Assembly (NCBI GenBank): GCA_964036045.1 | Contig: OZ038387.1 | Span: forward strand, 53,717,427-53,781,426 | DNA from: Eutreptiella sp. 'Long Island Sound 2002' | Taxonomy: Eukaryota > Euglenozoa > Euglenophyceae > Eutreptiales > Eutreptiaceae | DNA length: 64,000 nt | Direction of reading: 5' to 3' | Shown here: in pieces, positions 54,283-64,000 of the stretch | Position numbering within the stretch: position 1 is the stretch's first letter | How the letters are laid out: each line of letters begins with the position of its first letter | The notes under the pieces: model-generated | The model's input: the letters and a program-made list of their open reading frames with translations, nothing else | The model's database searches: none | Told to the model about the DNA's origin: nothing | Made by a program: the position numbers and the translations under genes

Positions 54283-57060
54283 CTATGGTGGAGGTTCAGG
54301 CTGTGGCCTCCCACGGCAGAAGTTCATCCGGGTGGTTGAGAAGAAGGGTTGCGGGATTCGTGACACAGATGAATGCATTCGGGTGTTGGATGATGGTTTG
54401 TTGCCGGCTGATGTGCCCCCTTTTGATGTTGGCGTGGCTGTTGTTCTGCATACCTTCGGAGGCAGTGGGTCTGGCGCGTGGCATTGTGGCTCTCTTTTGA
54501 GACCCACGGCGGGAGATGGGCCCATAGGCGATCCAGTCATGTTCCACAGGCCACCACTGACTGGTGTTGGGAGAGGCTCGCCTCTTGGGTGGTCAATGAG
54601 CCACTGCTTGGCTGTTGTGGCTGCCCGTGCGGTATTAGCTCTCCTTCCTCTGAGTGCGATCTGTAGCTGTGTGCAGAACATCTTTCTTGGCAGATTCATA
54701 CGGTGCAGCAGAAAATCACATAGTGGCAAAGGGAGCAGGGTCCTCGCACAAATGTGTTTGTGTTTGGCGGTGGGTTTGGTGTGCCACCATTGTGCGACAA
54801 GCGAGCGCAAGGGTTCAGGCCAGGAGCCGATGAATTCCTGTTGCAGATGAGCTGCCTGAGAACATGATGCAACAACAGAAATGGGGTCCATTGGGTGTGG
54901 TTCTGAGCATGTTGGGCAGGGGTGTTTTTCCATCTTGAAGTGCGGGTTGAAGCCTTTGACACAGAGAATTCCTGCTCACCACTTGAATGGCAGACTCCAG
55001 GACCAAGAAGTGGACTTAAGCCAATCAAAGCTTTCAGGCATCTTTATGTCCGTGTGTGAGAATTTGTAGGCAGAGATTGCTGCATGAATTCTGTGTCAAT
55101 TTGCCCAAGATTGGAAAGCCCTGGGATGTGATGCTGCTTTTTTGTGGGTGGGGGGTAAAGACAGTGATGTAGGGGACATGGCAAAGCTGGACCATTTGGC
55201 AAACGCATCAGCATCGTTCCCTAAAACCCTGTGTGGACTTTGATCCATTTTACCTCTGCCCTGATCCCTTTGGCTTGGAGTACAGAAAGAGACATTGTGA
55301 ACGATTTGATCCAATTGCCTAAAGGATGCTTGTGAAACAGTGCGGAAGGGGGATTTTTGGCGGGCTGAAGGCAGTTAACCACATGGGAACTGTCACAAAG
55401 AATGAAATGGATTGGGTTGGCAGCACCCTGTAGGAGGCTGATAGGCTTCATGTGCAGTGCCCAGTATTCTGAGCCCCCGGAAGAGAGAAGGGGAGGGACA
55501 GAAGCAGTAATATCACATGATGGTGCATTGAAATGACTGTACAACTGCCGCACCAAAGTGTGAAGATGTTGACCCATCCAGGTACCCTCCACCCCCCTTG
55601 TAATCCTCCACCCCTTGCAATCCCCCCCCCCCTCATATAGGGGAGGGATTACAAGGGGGGCGGGGGGTAGGTCCATGCAGCGGATGAGGCCTCTGGGTCT
55701 CGGAGGAGCTCCAGTGCCCCATGACATTCCTGGCCGTGGAGATTCCTGGTTGGAGGATGTGCTTGTTATTGGGCATGTGGAAATGCGCACCCAGACAGGA
55801 CCTGTTGGTCACAAATGAGTTGAATGGTGGTTTGACAATTGGCGTATACAGAGTTTGGGAGATCGATGGGGTTGGTGTCAACTCATTCAGAGTAAATTCA
55901 GAGATTGGTTTTGGTGTGCCCGGGGGCTGGGAAAAGGGCAAATTGTGTTTGTTAGCAACGAGGAAGGAATAGCCTCCGAAGACCACTTTCGCCTTTTTAT
56001 TTAGGCGCCCAGTTACAACACCTAAGCTCGGGCCTGTACTTCACAAGTCCACAAAGACCCGGTGACGTGGTTCTAGTTTGTGACACAGGACAGGGGCTCC
56101 AAGGGCCAAAGCCATTGGCGCCTAGGCGCAGTGCATAGCAGGAGTCTGCCAATGACTCCCATAAATGATTTGTTTTCAGACTGAAAAGAGTGTGGCAGAT
56201 CAGTGGTATGGGGCCGACTGGTCCTTCGTCGCTGAGGAAGCGCAGTGCCTGGTTCACGTTCTGTGTGTGGTAGGAGAAAAGGAAATGTTTTAAATCCAGA
56301 TCACCCACTGATTTTTTTAATACACATCTTTGGGCGACATCACTGAGGACAGGTGGCCTGACTGACAAAGCCTTCTCCGAATCAGGGACTGGATGGAATG
56401 TAGCTGTGAGATGTGCTGGTTGTTTGCCAGCATCCTGTGCTGAAGTGTAGGATTCAGTATTGTGTTGATTATGCATATGTATTCTGAGTGTGTGATTAGT
56501 GGGGGCTAGAGATTGTCAAAGTAGCTGTGTTTCATTGACCAGAAGATCGCACAGAAGTGTTGGTGATTTCTTGGTGAATATGTGTATGCCGAGGTATTTG
56601 TAGTGTTTGTGTGGTCTCCCATTTGTGTCTTTTGTTGACAGCGTTGTGTGCTGGTCTATTTCTCAGTCTATGGTATGTTGTTCATGGCGTGTAGTTCCGT
56701 TTTGTCTGTGTTCACGTCGAGTCCCGGCTTCCTAGCTATGGTGTGAGAGAATGTATGTGCTTTGTGTCTTATTTGTGGGCTATTGGATTGTATTAGTATG
56801 TCATCTATGTATGGGTGTTATGTGTCATTTTTTGTGACGTTGCAGTGCTTGGGAAGTGTGTGTAGTATGATATTCAGATACAGGTTGAATTGTGGAGGGG
56901 GGGGGGGACAGCCTTGTCGTACCCCCGTGATTTGTCCGTGTTCGCCTTCCGTTGATGAGTGGCCTGTCGTATGGGTGTGTATATAGGTGTTTCAGCTTGT
57001 CCATTCAATATGTGCGCATGTTGTAGTGATTGAGTGTTTGAATTGCAAGTTCCAAGCGCC
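54283..57060 (-). mobile_element. Degenerate non-LTR retrotransposon with RNase H
   Basis: In minus-strand order: reverse transcriptase remains with ITGVRQGCP (about 56,906-56,930) and the catalytic box PYIDDILI (56,790-56,813); RNase H with SEYWALH, LCDSSHVV and KWIKVHTG, then after a frameshift GNDADAFAKW (55,210-55,480); and a C-terminal Cys/His segment CPTCSEPHPMDPISVVASC with HLQQEFIGSW (54,820-54,910). The order RT - RNase H - Cys/His tail fits a LINE of an RNase H-bearing clade. Stops and frameshifts separate the pieces, so it is inactive. The endonuclease and first ORF are missing. Confidence 0.7.
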
Positions 57061-57312
57061 CCAATGGTGTCCGCTGCGCCAAACACACCAATGGTAGGCA
57101 AAGGAAAGGCGGATAAGCAGAGTTACAAAAACAATAAGCGCAAGAGAAATTCAACGGCACAAGACGAGCATTATGACGAAGACATCGCATACCTCACAGC
57201 CAAACAGAGGAAAACGGAAAAGCAACAGACCGTCCCAGAGAATCCTCGGCCTTTGCACGGCTATTTCAAGCAACCATTTAGCAAATGTGCACAATGGACT
57301 CCGATGGGTTAG
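57061..57312 (+). CDS. Unassigned Lys-rich ORF
   Basis: 83 residues from ATG 57,061: KGKADKQSYKNNKRKRNSTA, DEHYDEDIAYLTAKQRKTEK and HGYFKQPFSKCAQW. The composition is protein-like and basic, and it begins where the retroelement similarity ends on the other strand. Could be an exon of a host gene or retroelement ORF1-like sequence; not recognised. Confidence 0.25.
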   Translation, partial: PMVSAAPNTPMVGKGKADKQSYKNNKRKRNSTAQDEHYDEDIAYLTAKQRKTEKQQTVPENPRPLHGYFKQPFSKCAQWTPMG

Positions 57313-59455
57313 GTGCTTAACCATTATGGCACTTCCTCCAATTTCCAACGTCCCAACATGTGGCCCGCTGGAATAGTGTAGAGTGACCATATTTCTAATG
57401 CCTTAACATTACTGTGAACGCCCCTTCATCTTGACAATGTCTGGGGCTATCACGATATGGTGACAATTGGTGGTCTTTTTGGCTTTGTCATTGTTCCTGC
57501 TATGCATGCATGTGCATTGGCATTGTCTTCCATCTGATTGAGTTGCTTGACATCCAGACGGAGGTGTCGCAGACGCGTCAAGGGGGGGGGCTTGAGTTGG
57601 TCAAGGCCCACCCGCCATACCACCTACTATTACCGAAGAGCTTTCTTCTATACATATCACCTCGAAGAGAGGTTGTTAGATCAAGACCCCCCTTTTGCGG
57701 GGTCATTCGCGTAGCATACCCCAAGGCATGATCTTTGATGTCCAACCCCTTATAAAATCATTATTTTGCCCAATAAGACAATCCCCCAATGTATCTTTTT
57801 GATTCTGAGGCCTCTATCCCCTGAAACTGGATATCACATTTGGGGGGGGGATGGGGGGGGGGGGTCAAATGTTTGTGGTCAGAAGGGTTTGAACGAGGGT
57901 CAGATTGGATAGCAATTTTCCCCACTGCTTGAACCCAAGTCTGCCACTGAAAAAACCCAAACTGTGTGTTTCTGTCTACCTACCCGCTTGCCCGACTGAC
58001 TTTTTCACTGACTGCTTGCCTAGCTAACTGACTCATTGGCTGACTGCCAGCCTCTCCTCGAGGTGCACTGCCAGAGGCAATTGAAATTTTTTTGTTTTTT
58101 CTCTCTTTCAATTCTCCTCACACCATAGCGCATTGTGTTGGGCCTTGGATTTTGCCTCTTTGCCTTTGCTCTCAGGATCACATGATGATGACGATGATGA
58201 TGATGATGTGGTTGATGTTGGTATGGGTACAATATCCTTCCCATGCACCTGCACCTACAAAATCCACAAACTCCGCAAAATCCAAAAACCCCATAGGCTA
58301 GGGGGGGGAGGGGGGGGGGTTAGTAGGCCAGGATACACGGAATCCACGGCGTCACAAAACCTCCGAGGAGCACCCTACGGTAAGCGTTTGTTCAACACTT
58401 TTGTCCATACGGGGCCTCCGCGAAAAACACCCCTAGCCGCGGCTAACCGAGTCTAGTGGCAGGGGGGGGGGGGGGAGCTCTCTCCCTATGCTCGACCCAC
58501 CAGCCGCTCCAGCCATGGCTAGTTTCCATCCGTTGTGGTTGGGCTGGCCATGCCTAGTACTCTTCACGGACAATCAAGTAAGTGGCAGGCTGGCAATTGA
58601 TGTGCCCAGACGCAGCATTGGCCCCCAAAGGCATTTTGACACAAGGAGGGTTCCCCAAAACATAGTTTGAGAGATCTTTGGCCCCTCATAGGGATTTTTG
58701 AGGCCATGAGGGCAGCACTTCTTGGGATGTCCTGGGCCCCTAAAAGGCGATTTGTAGTGCAAGGTGTCATCGGGCACTCAACAGTGTTTTCAGACTATGA
58801 GGGCATCACAGAACACCGTTTGGCCATGTCATTGGCCCTGCAAAGCCCTTCTCCAAACTGCAAGAGCACCCAACAATACAGTTTCAGGGCACATGTCATT
58901 GTGGTGTGCTAGCAGATGCTGTTGCAAGGGATTGTTTGGTGTAGCCCAGTGTTGATTTTTGAAATCATGTTTTGCCCATACTGTATTATCCTCCAAGCAG
59001 TTCGCCTGGGAGCACAGCAGACTCCAACCTGGACCTCCCACCCCCCTAGGAACAGCAATGCCCTTGTCAGAGCAGCATTAGGTGTTGTGGTGCAATTTTT
59101 GGAACCATGTCCTACTGTGCCCTTTATCAATCCCCTCCCATTGTCAGAGCAACTGTAGGCGCTGTTTCTGTCACATTTTGGGACTTTAGTGTTGCTCTCG
59201 CAAGGGGAGGGGCGGTCCAAGCATAGGCGTCAGCCTCAGACCAAAGGTCTGCAGCAGCTCCAAATGCACATTCATCTTTGCATTGACAGAACGGTGGTGT
59301 CAGTCTCCAACGGCCCGTTTCCAGTGTCACGAAATTTCACCATCGAATAATCACAGACTTATCATGAGACAGAACAAGCAGCTCCCAACCCTCAAAGAAC
59401 GGCACGACCAGCGTAGCAAGCAGGCCCGAGGGCCAAAGGCGTGACAACAATGTTG
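57313..59455. other. No gene recognised
   Basis: Holds G runs (57,841-57,864, 58,301-58,318, 58,462-58,475), a GAT microsatellite at 58,184-58,209 and tetranucleotide-like ACTGACT repeats at 57,985-58,045. Confidence 0.4.
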
Positions 59456-59546
59456 TATTACAGGGCTCTGCCCATTCATGAAGAACTGCCGAACATGGCT
59501 GCATGTGCATATCCAGGACGTGCATGTGTGGAACGCTTTGTACAGC
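59456..59546 (+). repeat. Dispersed repeat E, copy 3
   Basis: TACAGGGCTCTGCCCATTCA, GAACTGCCGAACATGGCTGC and GGACGTGCATGTGTGGAACGC; see 21,299. Confidence 0.7.
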
Positions 59547-59682
59547 CTCACCCGGGTCCGGTCTGGAGCTGTGAAGCCAGTTGTCGTTAACTGAGAGTAG
59601 AGGCCATCCTTCAGGACTTCCTAGCGGTGCATGGTATTCTGGCGCTTCGGTGCTGCTTTTCCAGGGGCTCCTGCAAGGCTGT

Positions 59683-59928
59683 TGGATGGTCTCAAACCTG
59701 CTGTCACAAAGCCCAGATCTCAACGACACCTATTTTCCTATCGCTGCCTTGCCTATTGCCGTTGTGTCATTAGTCTACTTTTTGCATGTGCTCTGGGTCT
59801 GTCTATTTCTGCGAACTCCACGGCCTTTGGACACTGCGATGGCTGCTTGTTGTCGTTTCAGTTTCTGTAGAGCCCCTCCCCCCGCCCCCGAGTTGATAGT
59901 CGAGCCTCGCACACGATTCTCAGGGTGA
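59683..59928 (+). CDS. Possible signal-anchor exon upstream of the methyltransferase-like gene
   Basis: From ATG 59,683 the frame reads MVSNLLSQSPDLNDTYFPIA and then a strong hydrophobic stretch (ALPIAVVSLVYFLHVLWVCL) followed by Arg. This would suit a type II membrane anchor for the downstream enzyme, but no splice pair joining it in phase to 60,061 was found. Confidence 0.2.
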   Translation, partial: WMVSNLLSQSPDLNDTYFPIAALPIAVVSLVYFLHVLWVCLFLRTPRPLDTAMAACCRFSFCRAPPPAPELIVEPRTRFSG

Positions 59929-60060
59929 ATGGTTGCATCATGTAGTCTGCTGTGGATCTGTTGTGTTACCCCTCACTTCCTTGGCGCGAGCGTGCCTCTC
60001 AAGCTGAGCGATGTGCTGGAACGATACGTTCCCAGTGCCGCCGAGCTTGAATTCCAGTAG

Positions 60061-60667
60061 GCCTTCAAGACGAACAAAAGCGGTCCGCTTTCGACCATCG
60101 TGCGCCTGCGTACGCCGCGCGCGTCTCACCCGCCAAAGGACGAGAACTTGCGTCTCATTCATTGGTGGCGGCGACATTTTAGGCTCAAATACAACGACAC
60201 CCTGCCGCCGGCCTCGTACTTCGAAACCACGTACGGACCTGTGCCGATCGATTCATTGTACGGGCTCCTTCGGCATCCTTTTTCAGACGATGTCGGGGAC
60301 CTGTCGTACCTTGTGCTGCTCAGCAACCGCACCCACCCAAAGTTGTTTGCTGATGTGTTTCCCGGGCGGGCCATCCTCGTGGACTGCGGTGCAGGGGCGA
60401 CGTTCAGCTCCAGCATGCAGTACTTTTTTGAGAAGTACGGGTCCAACGGGATTCACTTTGATGAGGCGTATGGCTGGGATGTGCTGCCGGGCGCCTCCTC
60501 GTTCATGAGCACTGTGCCCGCCCACCTGCAGAGTATTGTGCGATTTGCCCATCGGCCCATCACTGACGCCCTGGAACATCAAGACAACCCGGTGCATTTC
60601 ATTACACAGCTGTACAGGCCCGGAGATTTCATAGTGTTCAAGTTGGATGTCGATGCAGCCACAACAG
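60061..60667 (+). CDS. Methyltransferase-like gene, penultimate exon
   Basis: Core SAM-binding domain. The left edge is uncertain: acceptor-like TAG at 60,058-60,060 is preferred, CATTTTAG ending about 60,182 is possible. Donor at 60,668. Confidence 0.65.
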
Positions 60668-62695
60668 GTGTGCATGGTGCCCTTCGATCGCCGCTCCCTT
60701 CGGGGGCGTACCGTGCGCTGTGCGCGCGCTGTGCACGCGCTGTGCGCGCGCTGTGCGAAAAGTTGGCTGTTCTCCACCACCGGGAGTTCGGTAAGTTCAG
60801 AAGATTGAAAGGACGTCATTGAATGGCTGCTGCAGTGGACGGGGCTATAGGGGGCAGCATTTAGGTCCCTGGGACCCATGGCAAGCATCAGATGTTTGAA
60901 TTTTTGAGTTTTGAATTAATTGTGCATGGTTCCGCAGGTGGGTGGTTTTCAGGGTTGTTACCTGGATAATCACCGTAATAATTGGCGCCGTGCGCGCGCT
61001 GTGCGAAAACGCCCTTCTACTCGGTTGCATGATTACCCTCCAATGAGCGATGCATGAGAACGGCTGACAACCATGGGAGGAGGGGGTGTTACCCCCCCAC
61101 CCCCGTTGGACCCAGATTTCACGGGGGGGAAAAATGAAATCTACGAAAGGAAATTTTGACTTGGGCCATCTTGAGTCACACAACTTTTGGGTTCCAGACC
61201 CCCTCCGCCCTCCCCCTCCACGAACATAAGCGGGCTCACAAGTGTACATGTGGCAAGGTAGTGTGGAAGAACAATTGTCTTCAAGAACTGCCGAACATTG
61301 CTGCACATGCATACCAAGACGTGTGTATGTGGAGCGCTTGTTGACCTGTGTGCAGGTCCCCTCCTCTGTTCTAATACATGCTTGCCTCCAATCGTCGCTT
61401 CCATGAGTTACCCGCCAATCGGCTTTTGGTTGTGGATTACTGTCCAACCGCCTGCAGCCGTCCCCCAACCGCAGCGTGAAGCCTGTCAGCGCTGTCAGGG
61501 AAGTGAGGCCACGAGGGCAGCAATCTGCAATTGTAAGCAGTGGGACAGACATTCCACTCTCACCCACCAGAATACCCCCCCCCCCTCCCCCCGTCCTCGG
61601 CCCCCCCACCACCCACCCCCCCTGCAGGTGACATCAAGCAAAAAGCGTTTTATGCAAAATACATGGCACTGGGTCGCACGCAGTCCCCCAGCGGTCTTCG
61701 TGGAACCCTAAATACTAGGGTCTAGGGTCCTCTTTCCGTGTGCCTTGCACATAGGCCTGAGCAAAAAAGCATTTCTCAGTCACAAGTGCCGAAAATGCGC
61801 AAAAAAGAGAAATGCAAAAAGCCTGGTCGCCCGCACCGTTTGCAAGAACGTTTTTCGCCAAAAGAAAACTGCAAAAATCGATTATTTTGTTTGGCAGCCT
61901 CCTTCCCGACCTTTGGCCTTCTTTCCCTGGCTGCCAACGCTCTCTGACAGATGAAGCAACAATTGTGGATGCGGCACTATGTTGCTTGCTCTACACCTGA
62001 TTGCTCAGGTAGCAAATGCAGTAGCAACGTGTTGTTTTTCCGCAAGAATATTTTTTCCGCTTTTGGGTGCTTTTGAATCACATCGCACCTGGCAAATCTC
62101 TACTCATCCATATGATACCGATCTTTCTCCAGTCTGCTGGCTCTCACTGCCTGGGGCTGCTGGATGCTGATCGAACATTGGCCGGGGAGCCATATGCTGG
62201 CGCCCATCGAAGGGTATGCTCAGACTTGATCAAATAACATTCTGGGCACACTCCGACTCTTGTAGTGGTTGGCGGGCCCCAGTGCGCTGCCCGTGAAGAA
62301 AGGGAACGACGTGGCATAGGGCTTCATGCAGCACGCAACCAGGTGCTAGTTGTGAAGGCAATCGTGGAGGCCGAACCCAATGTTTGAGCATGCACAAAGT
62401 ATCCCCCCCTTTTTCGAGGCTTAACGCACATTTGCCCCTCTGGAGCTCCTGCCCCCAGCCTGTGACTCACGCACTCCGAATGCCTTTTGCTATTGGGACA
62501 GAGATGGCCCTGGTGCATCAGATGACTGCCACTGCATCGGACATGGTCGCGGAATTCTACTACGAATGCCACCACAATCATCCGCTGATGTACATGTATT
62601 TCAAACGGTCCGGGCGGGACACCAGCTTGCACCAGGCCTTCACGATGTTTGCCGCTGTACGCCAGCGCAAGTGGCTTTGGCACCCATGGCCCTGA
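60061..62695 (+). CDS. SAM methyltransferase-like protein, 3' two exons
   Basis: Exons 60,061-60,667 and 62,502-62,695 join in phase (ACAACAG|GTGTGC ... GGGACAG|AGATGG) to 266 residues and stop. Seen: ASYFETTYGPVPIDSLYG, GRAILVDCGAGATFSSSMQY (a SAM-binding motif I type strand and Gly loop), IHFDEAYGWD, YRPGDFIVFKLDVD (motif IV/V-like), then across the junction AATTEMALVHQM and finally MVAEFYYECHHNHPLM and LHQAFTMFAAVRQRKWLWHP. This order fits FkbM-like methyltransferase relatives of algae and protists, whose C-terminus has the EF.FEHH pattern. A stop lies directly before 60,061, so the first exon(s) are upstream and missing here. Substrate unknown. Confidence 0.7.
60702..61014 (+). mobile_element. 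Family A TIR element, copy A3
   Basis: Starts GGGGGCGTACC with four GCGCTGTGC-type units and GCGAAAAG; ends GCGCGCGCTGTGCGAAAACG then CCC. TTC flanks both sides (60,699-60,701 and 61,015-61,017). Only 34 nt separate its start from the 5' splice site. Confidence 0.75.
61043..61390. mobile_element. hAT-like MITE, diverged copy 4, interrupted
   Basis: GCGATGCATGAGAACGGCTG start, CCAGATTTCA and ACTTTTGGGTTCCAGACC interior as in copies 2 and 3, and CTGTTCTAATACATGCTTG at the far end. About 130 bp with repeat E lie between interior and right end. Confidence 0.5.
61268..61352 (+). repeat. Dispersed repeat E, copy 4
   Basis: GAACTGCCGAACATTGCTGC, ATGCATACCAAGACGTG and GGAGCGCTTGTTGACCTG. Confidence 0.65.
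62502..62695 (+). CDS. Methyltransferase-like gene, last exon
   Basis: Encodes the EFYYECHH segment and the conserved LHQAF....R basic tail. TGA at 62,693-62,695. Confidence 0.7.
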
Positions 62696-63558
62696 GGGGC
62701 CACTGTGCCAGCCTCTGTCAACACGTCCATCCCCGGGTCCCACAACGGCATTGCACTCTGCAAGCACAAGTGGTCCTGAGGACATGTTGTGGTACTGATT
62801 TCCCAGCCGTCTCTGTGGCCCCTTCTCTGCCTCAAAGAGTGTGTGTGGGAACACCAGCAACTGAAGCATGTATTTGTGTGACCTCTCCCTAACCTCTGAC
62901 CTTTGAATCTTGGCCTCGCCAGAACACATCGCACCTGTCATGGGGTATCTGTGATCTGCGTCCCATGACACCCCCAGGCCAGCAGCTCATTTCACTATCC
63001 GGTTCGTGTTCTTGTGATTATTTGAGTCGTCTCCTAATTCCCTACAGCCAAATCGGGAATCACAACCCAGCGATCACGAAGTCGTAGAGATGAGACTTAG
63101 GGTCAAGCTGCGTACGGTGAAGACGAGAAGGATTCAACATCAGCACCCGGTGCCCGAGAGCAGAGAGTCAAGTCAGGAGATACAGGTGAGCAATAGGTAA
63201 AGCATGGAGCATGCGGTCCGTTAGTGATGATGACAGAAGGGGCATCAAGTTCCCTTTGACAAGGTGTGTGATAGTCGCTCAAAAACGTGTGCACATCACT
63301 CCAAAGAGCCAGTACGTGTACAAACGCCGCTCTACGAGGAGTGAGTGCTGCACTCAGGCCAATGAATGAAGCCTCAGTAAGAGTGTGGGCTCTTCAGCGA
63401 AATGATCCAAGATTGAGTTGAGGATTCATGGTCATAAGACACATGTGGTGTGTTATAGGTGGACAGCAAAGCAGAGGTGACACAGATGTGCCCAGGGGCG
63501 GTAGAGATCGTGACTGCAAGGCAACCATCCCGGCAACCATCCAGACTGGCACAGTCAA
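62696..63558. other. No gene recognised
   Basis: 3' flank of the methyltransferase-like gene. No repeat or domain identified. Confidence 0.35.
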
Positions 63559-63975
63559 TCAGTACGGATACGGCATCACGAAATCCCCACTGGTCGCCCC
63601 GCCAGCCGGATCCAACCAATCCGGGTTGACACCGGCTGTCGAAGGTGGGCCGCATACTGGTACCGATACTGGTGGTGGCGGTGGCGGCGGCGGCAGCCCC
63701 GGCAGCGGCGGAGGTGGTGGTGTTTGGTGGGGGAGACCATTTGGTACCGTGGTTGGGGTGCGGCGACGGGCATCAGCCAGTTGACAATTGCCTGTTGCCT
63801 GTTGTTGTTGCTGCGGTTGTTGTTGTTCCTGTTGTGGTTGTTGTTGTTGTTGTGGTGGTGGTGGTGATGGTGTTTGTTGTTGTTGTTGTTGTTGTAGTAG
63901 TCGATTGTGATGCACAATATCCAAGTTTTTTTGTGTTTTGAAACTGAATCCCAGCCTGTCCAATAGTAAAAACAA
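63559..63975 (-). CDS. Gln/Pro-rich ORF, possible exon
   Basis: 138-residue minus-strand frame: RLGFSFKTQKNLDIVHHNRL, poly-Gln blocks encoded by mixed CAA/CAG, a QLADARRRTPTTVPNG stretch, poly-Pro with GLP, and GVNPDWLDPAGGATSGDFVM. The mixed codons in the tracts and the complex end give weak support for coding. The plus strand of the same DNA is Gly-rich and also open, so a simple triplet repeat is the alternative. Confidence 0.3.
   Translation of the reverse strand: MFLLLDRLGFSFKTQKNLDIVHHNRLLQQQQQQQTPSPPPPQQQQQPQQEQQQPQQQQQATGNCQLADARRRTPTTVPNGLPHQTPPPPPLPGLPPPPPPPPVSVPVCGPPSTAGVNPDWLDPAGGATSGDFVMPYPY
63640..63900. repeat. Triplet-rich low-complexity tract
   Basis: GGT/GGC runs at 63,666-63,725 and GTT runs at 63,800-63,898. 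Confidence 0.85.
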
Positions 63976-64000
63976 AGTTGAAGTTCCGAGCTAATGCTAC

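Larger units (their letters stand above)
60668..62501 (+). other. Methyltransferase-like gene intron (1.8 kb)
   Basis: GT...AG. Holds family A copy A3, a diverged hAT-like MITE and dispersed repeat E. Confidence 0.65.

Noticed and set aside
54083-54850. 255-residue plus-strand ORF
   Set aside because: It is the opposite strand of the retrotransposon tail, where minus-strand motifs explain the sequence better.

Overview
The window is nuclear DNA of a eukaryote, most likely a unicellular alga or related protist with a large, repeat-rich genome. Evidence: one protease gene assembles only from seven short GC-rich exons spread over 25.8 kb, its best matches as I remember the family are plant and algal presequence proteases, and the rest is long introns and intergenic DNA full of microsatellites, minisatellites, foldback elements, degraded retroelements and runs of 8-18 G or C. 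No bacterial operons, rRNA or convincing tRNA genes were seen. The lineage cannot be fixed from sequence alone.

Genes, left to right on the + strand: a 104-residue basic protein of the DUF2462 / Leydig-cell-tumour-10-kDa type (7,898-8,212); a type II membrane protein with an HSKGS motif, probably glycosyltransferase-like (16,937-17,902); the presequence protease PreP, an M16C zinc metalloprotease of 1,047 residues in seven exons (26,454-52,269); and the 3' part of an S-adenosylmethionine methyltransferase-like gene in two exons (60,061-62,695). Broken coding relics include RNase H fragments (6.1 kb and 20.5-20.9 kb), leucine-rich repeats (24.9 kb), an endonuclease-like fragment inside PreP intron 2 (33.1-33.6 kb) and a non-LTR retrotransposon on the minus strand (54.3-57.1 kb).

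Mobile and repeat layout: two related families of small elements start with GGGGG and end with CCC/CCCCC, carry an 11-nt GCGCTGTGC-type motif at both ends and are flanked by 3-bp duplications (family A at 3.5, 24.0 and 60.7 kb; family B at 4.8 and 14.8 kb). A 2.4-kb element with GGTAAAACTGAGTA inverted ends (10.9-13.3 kb) holds an 85-bp tandem array and a broken ORF; a related element with different AT-rich ends lies in PreP intron 6 (49.2-50.9 kb) and holds a long foldback. Other families: hAT-like MITEs next to PreP exons 4 and 6, GGCTCAATTGAC-ended elements, a TTTACGGCGC palindrome cluster at 22-23.5 kb, and GGTGT satellites in both orientations in PreP intron 1.

The genes do not form an operon or visible pathway. 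PreP would degrade cleaved transit peptides in mitochondrion or plastid. The two other enzyme-like genes could act in glycan or surface-molecule modification, which is inference.
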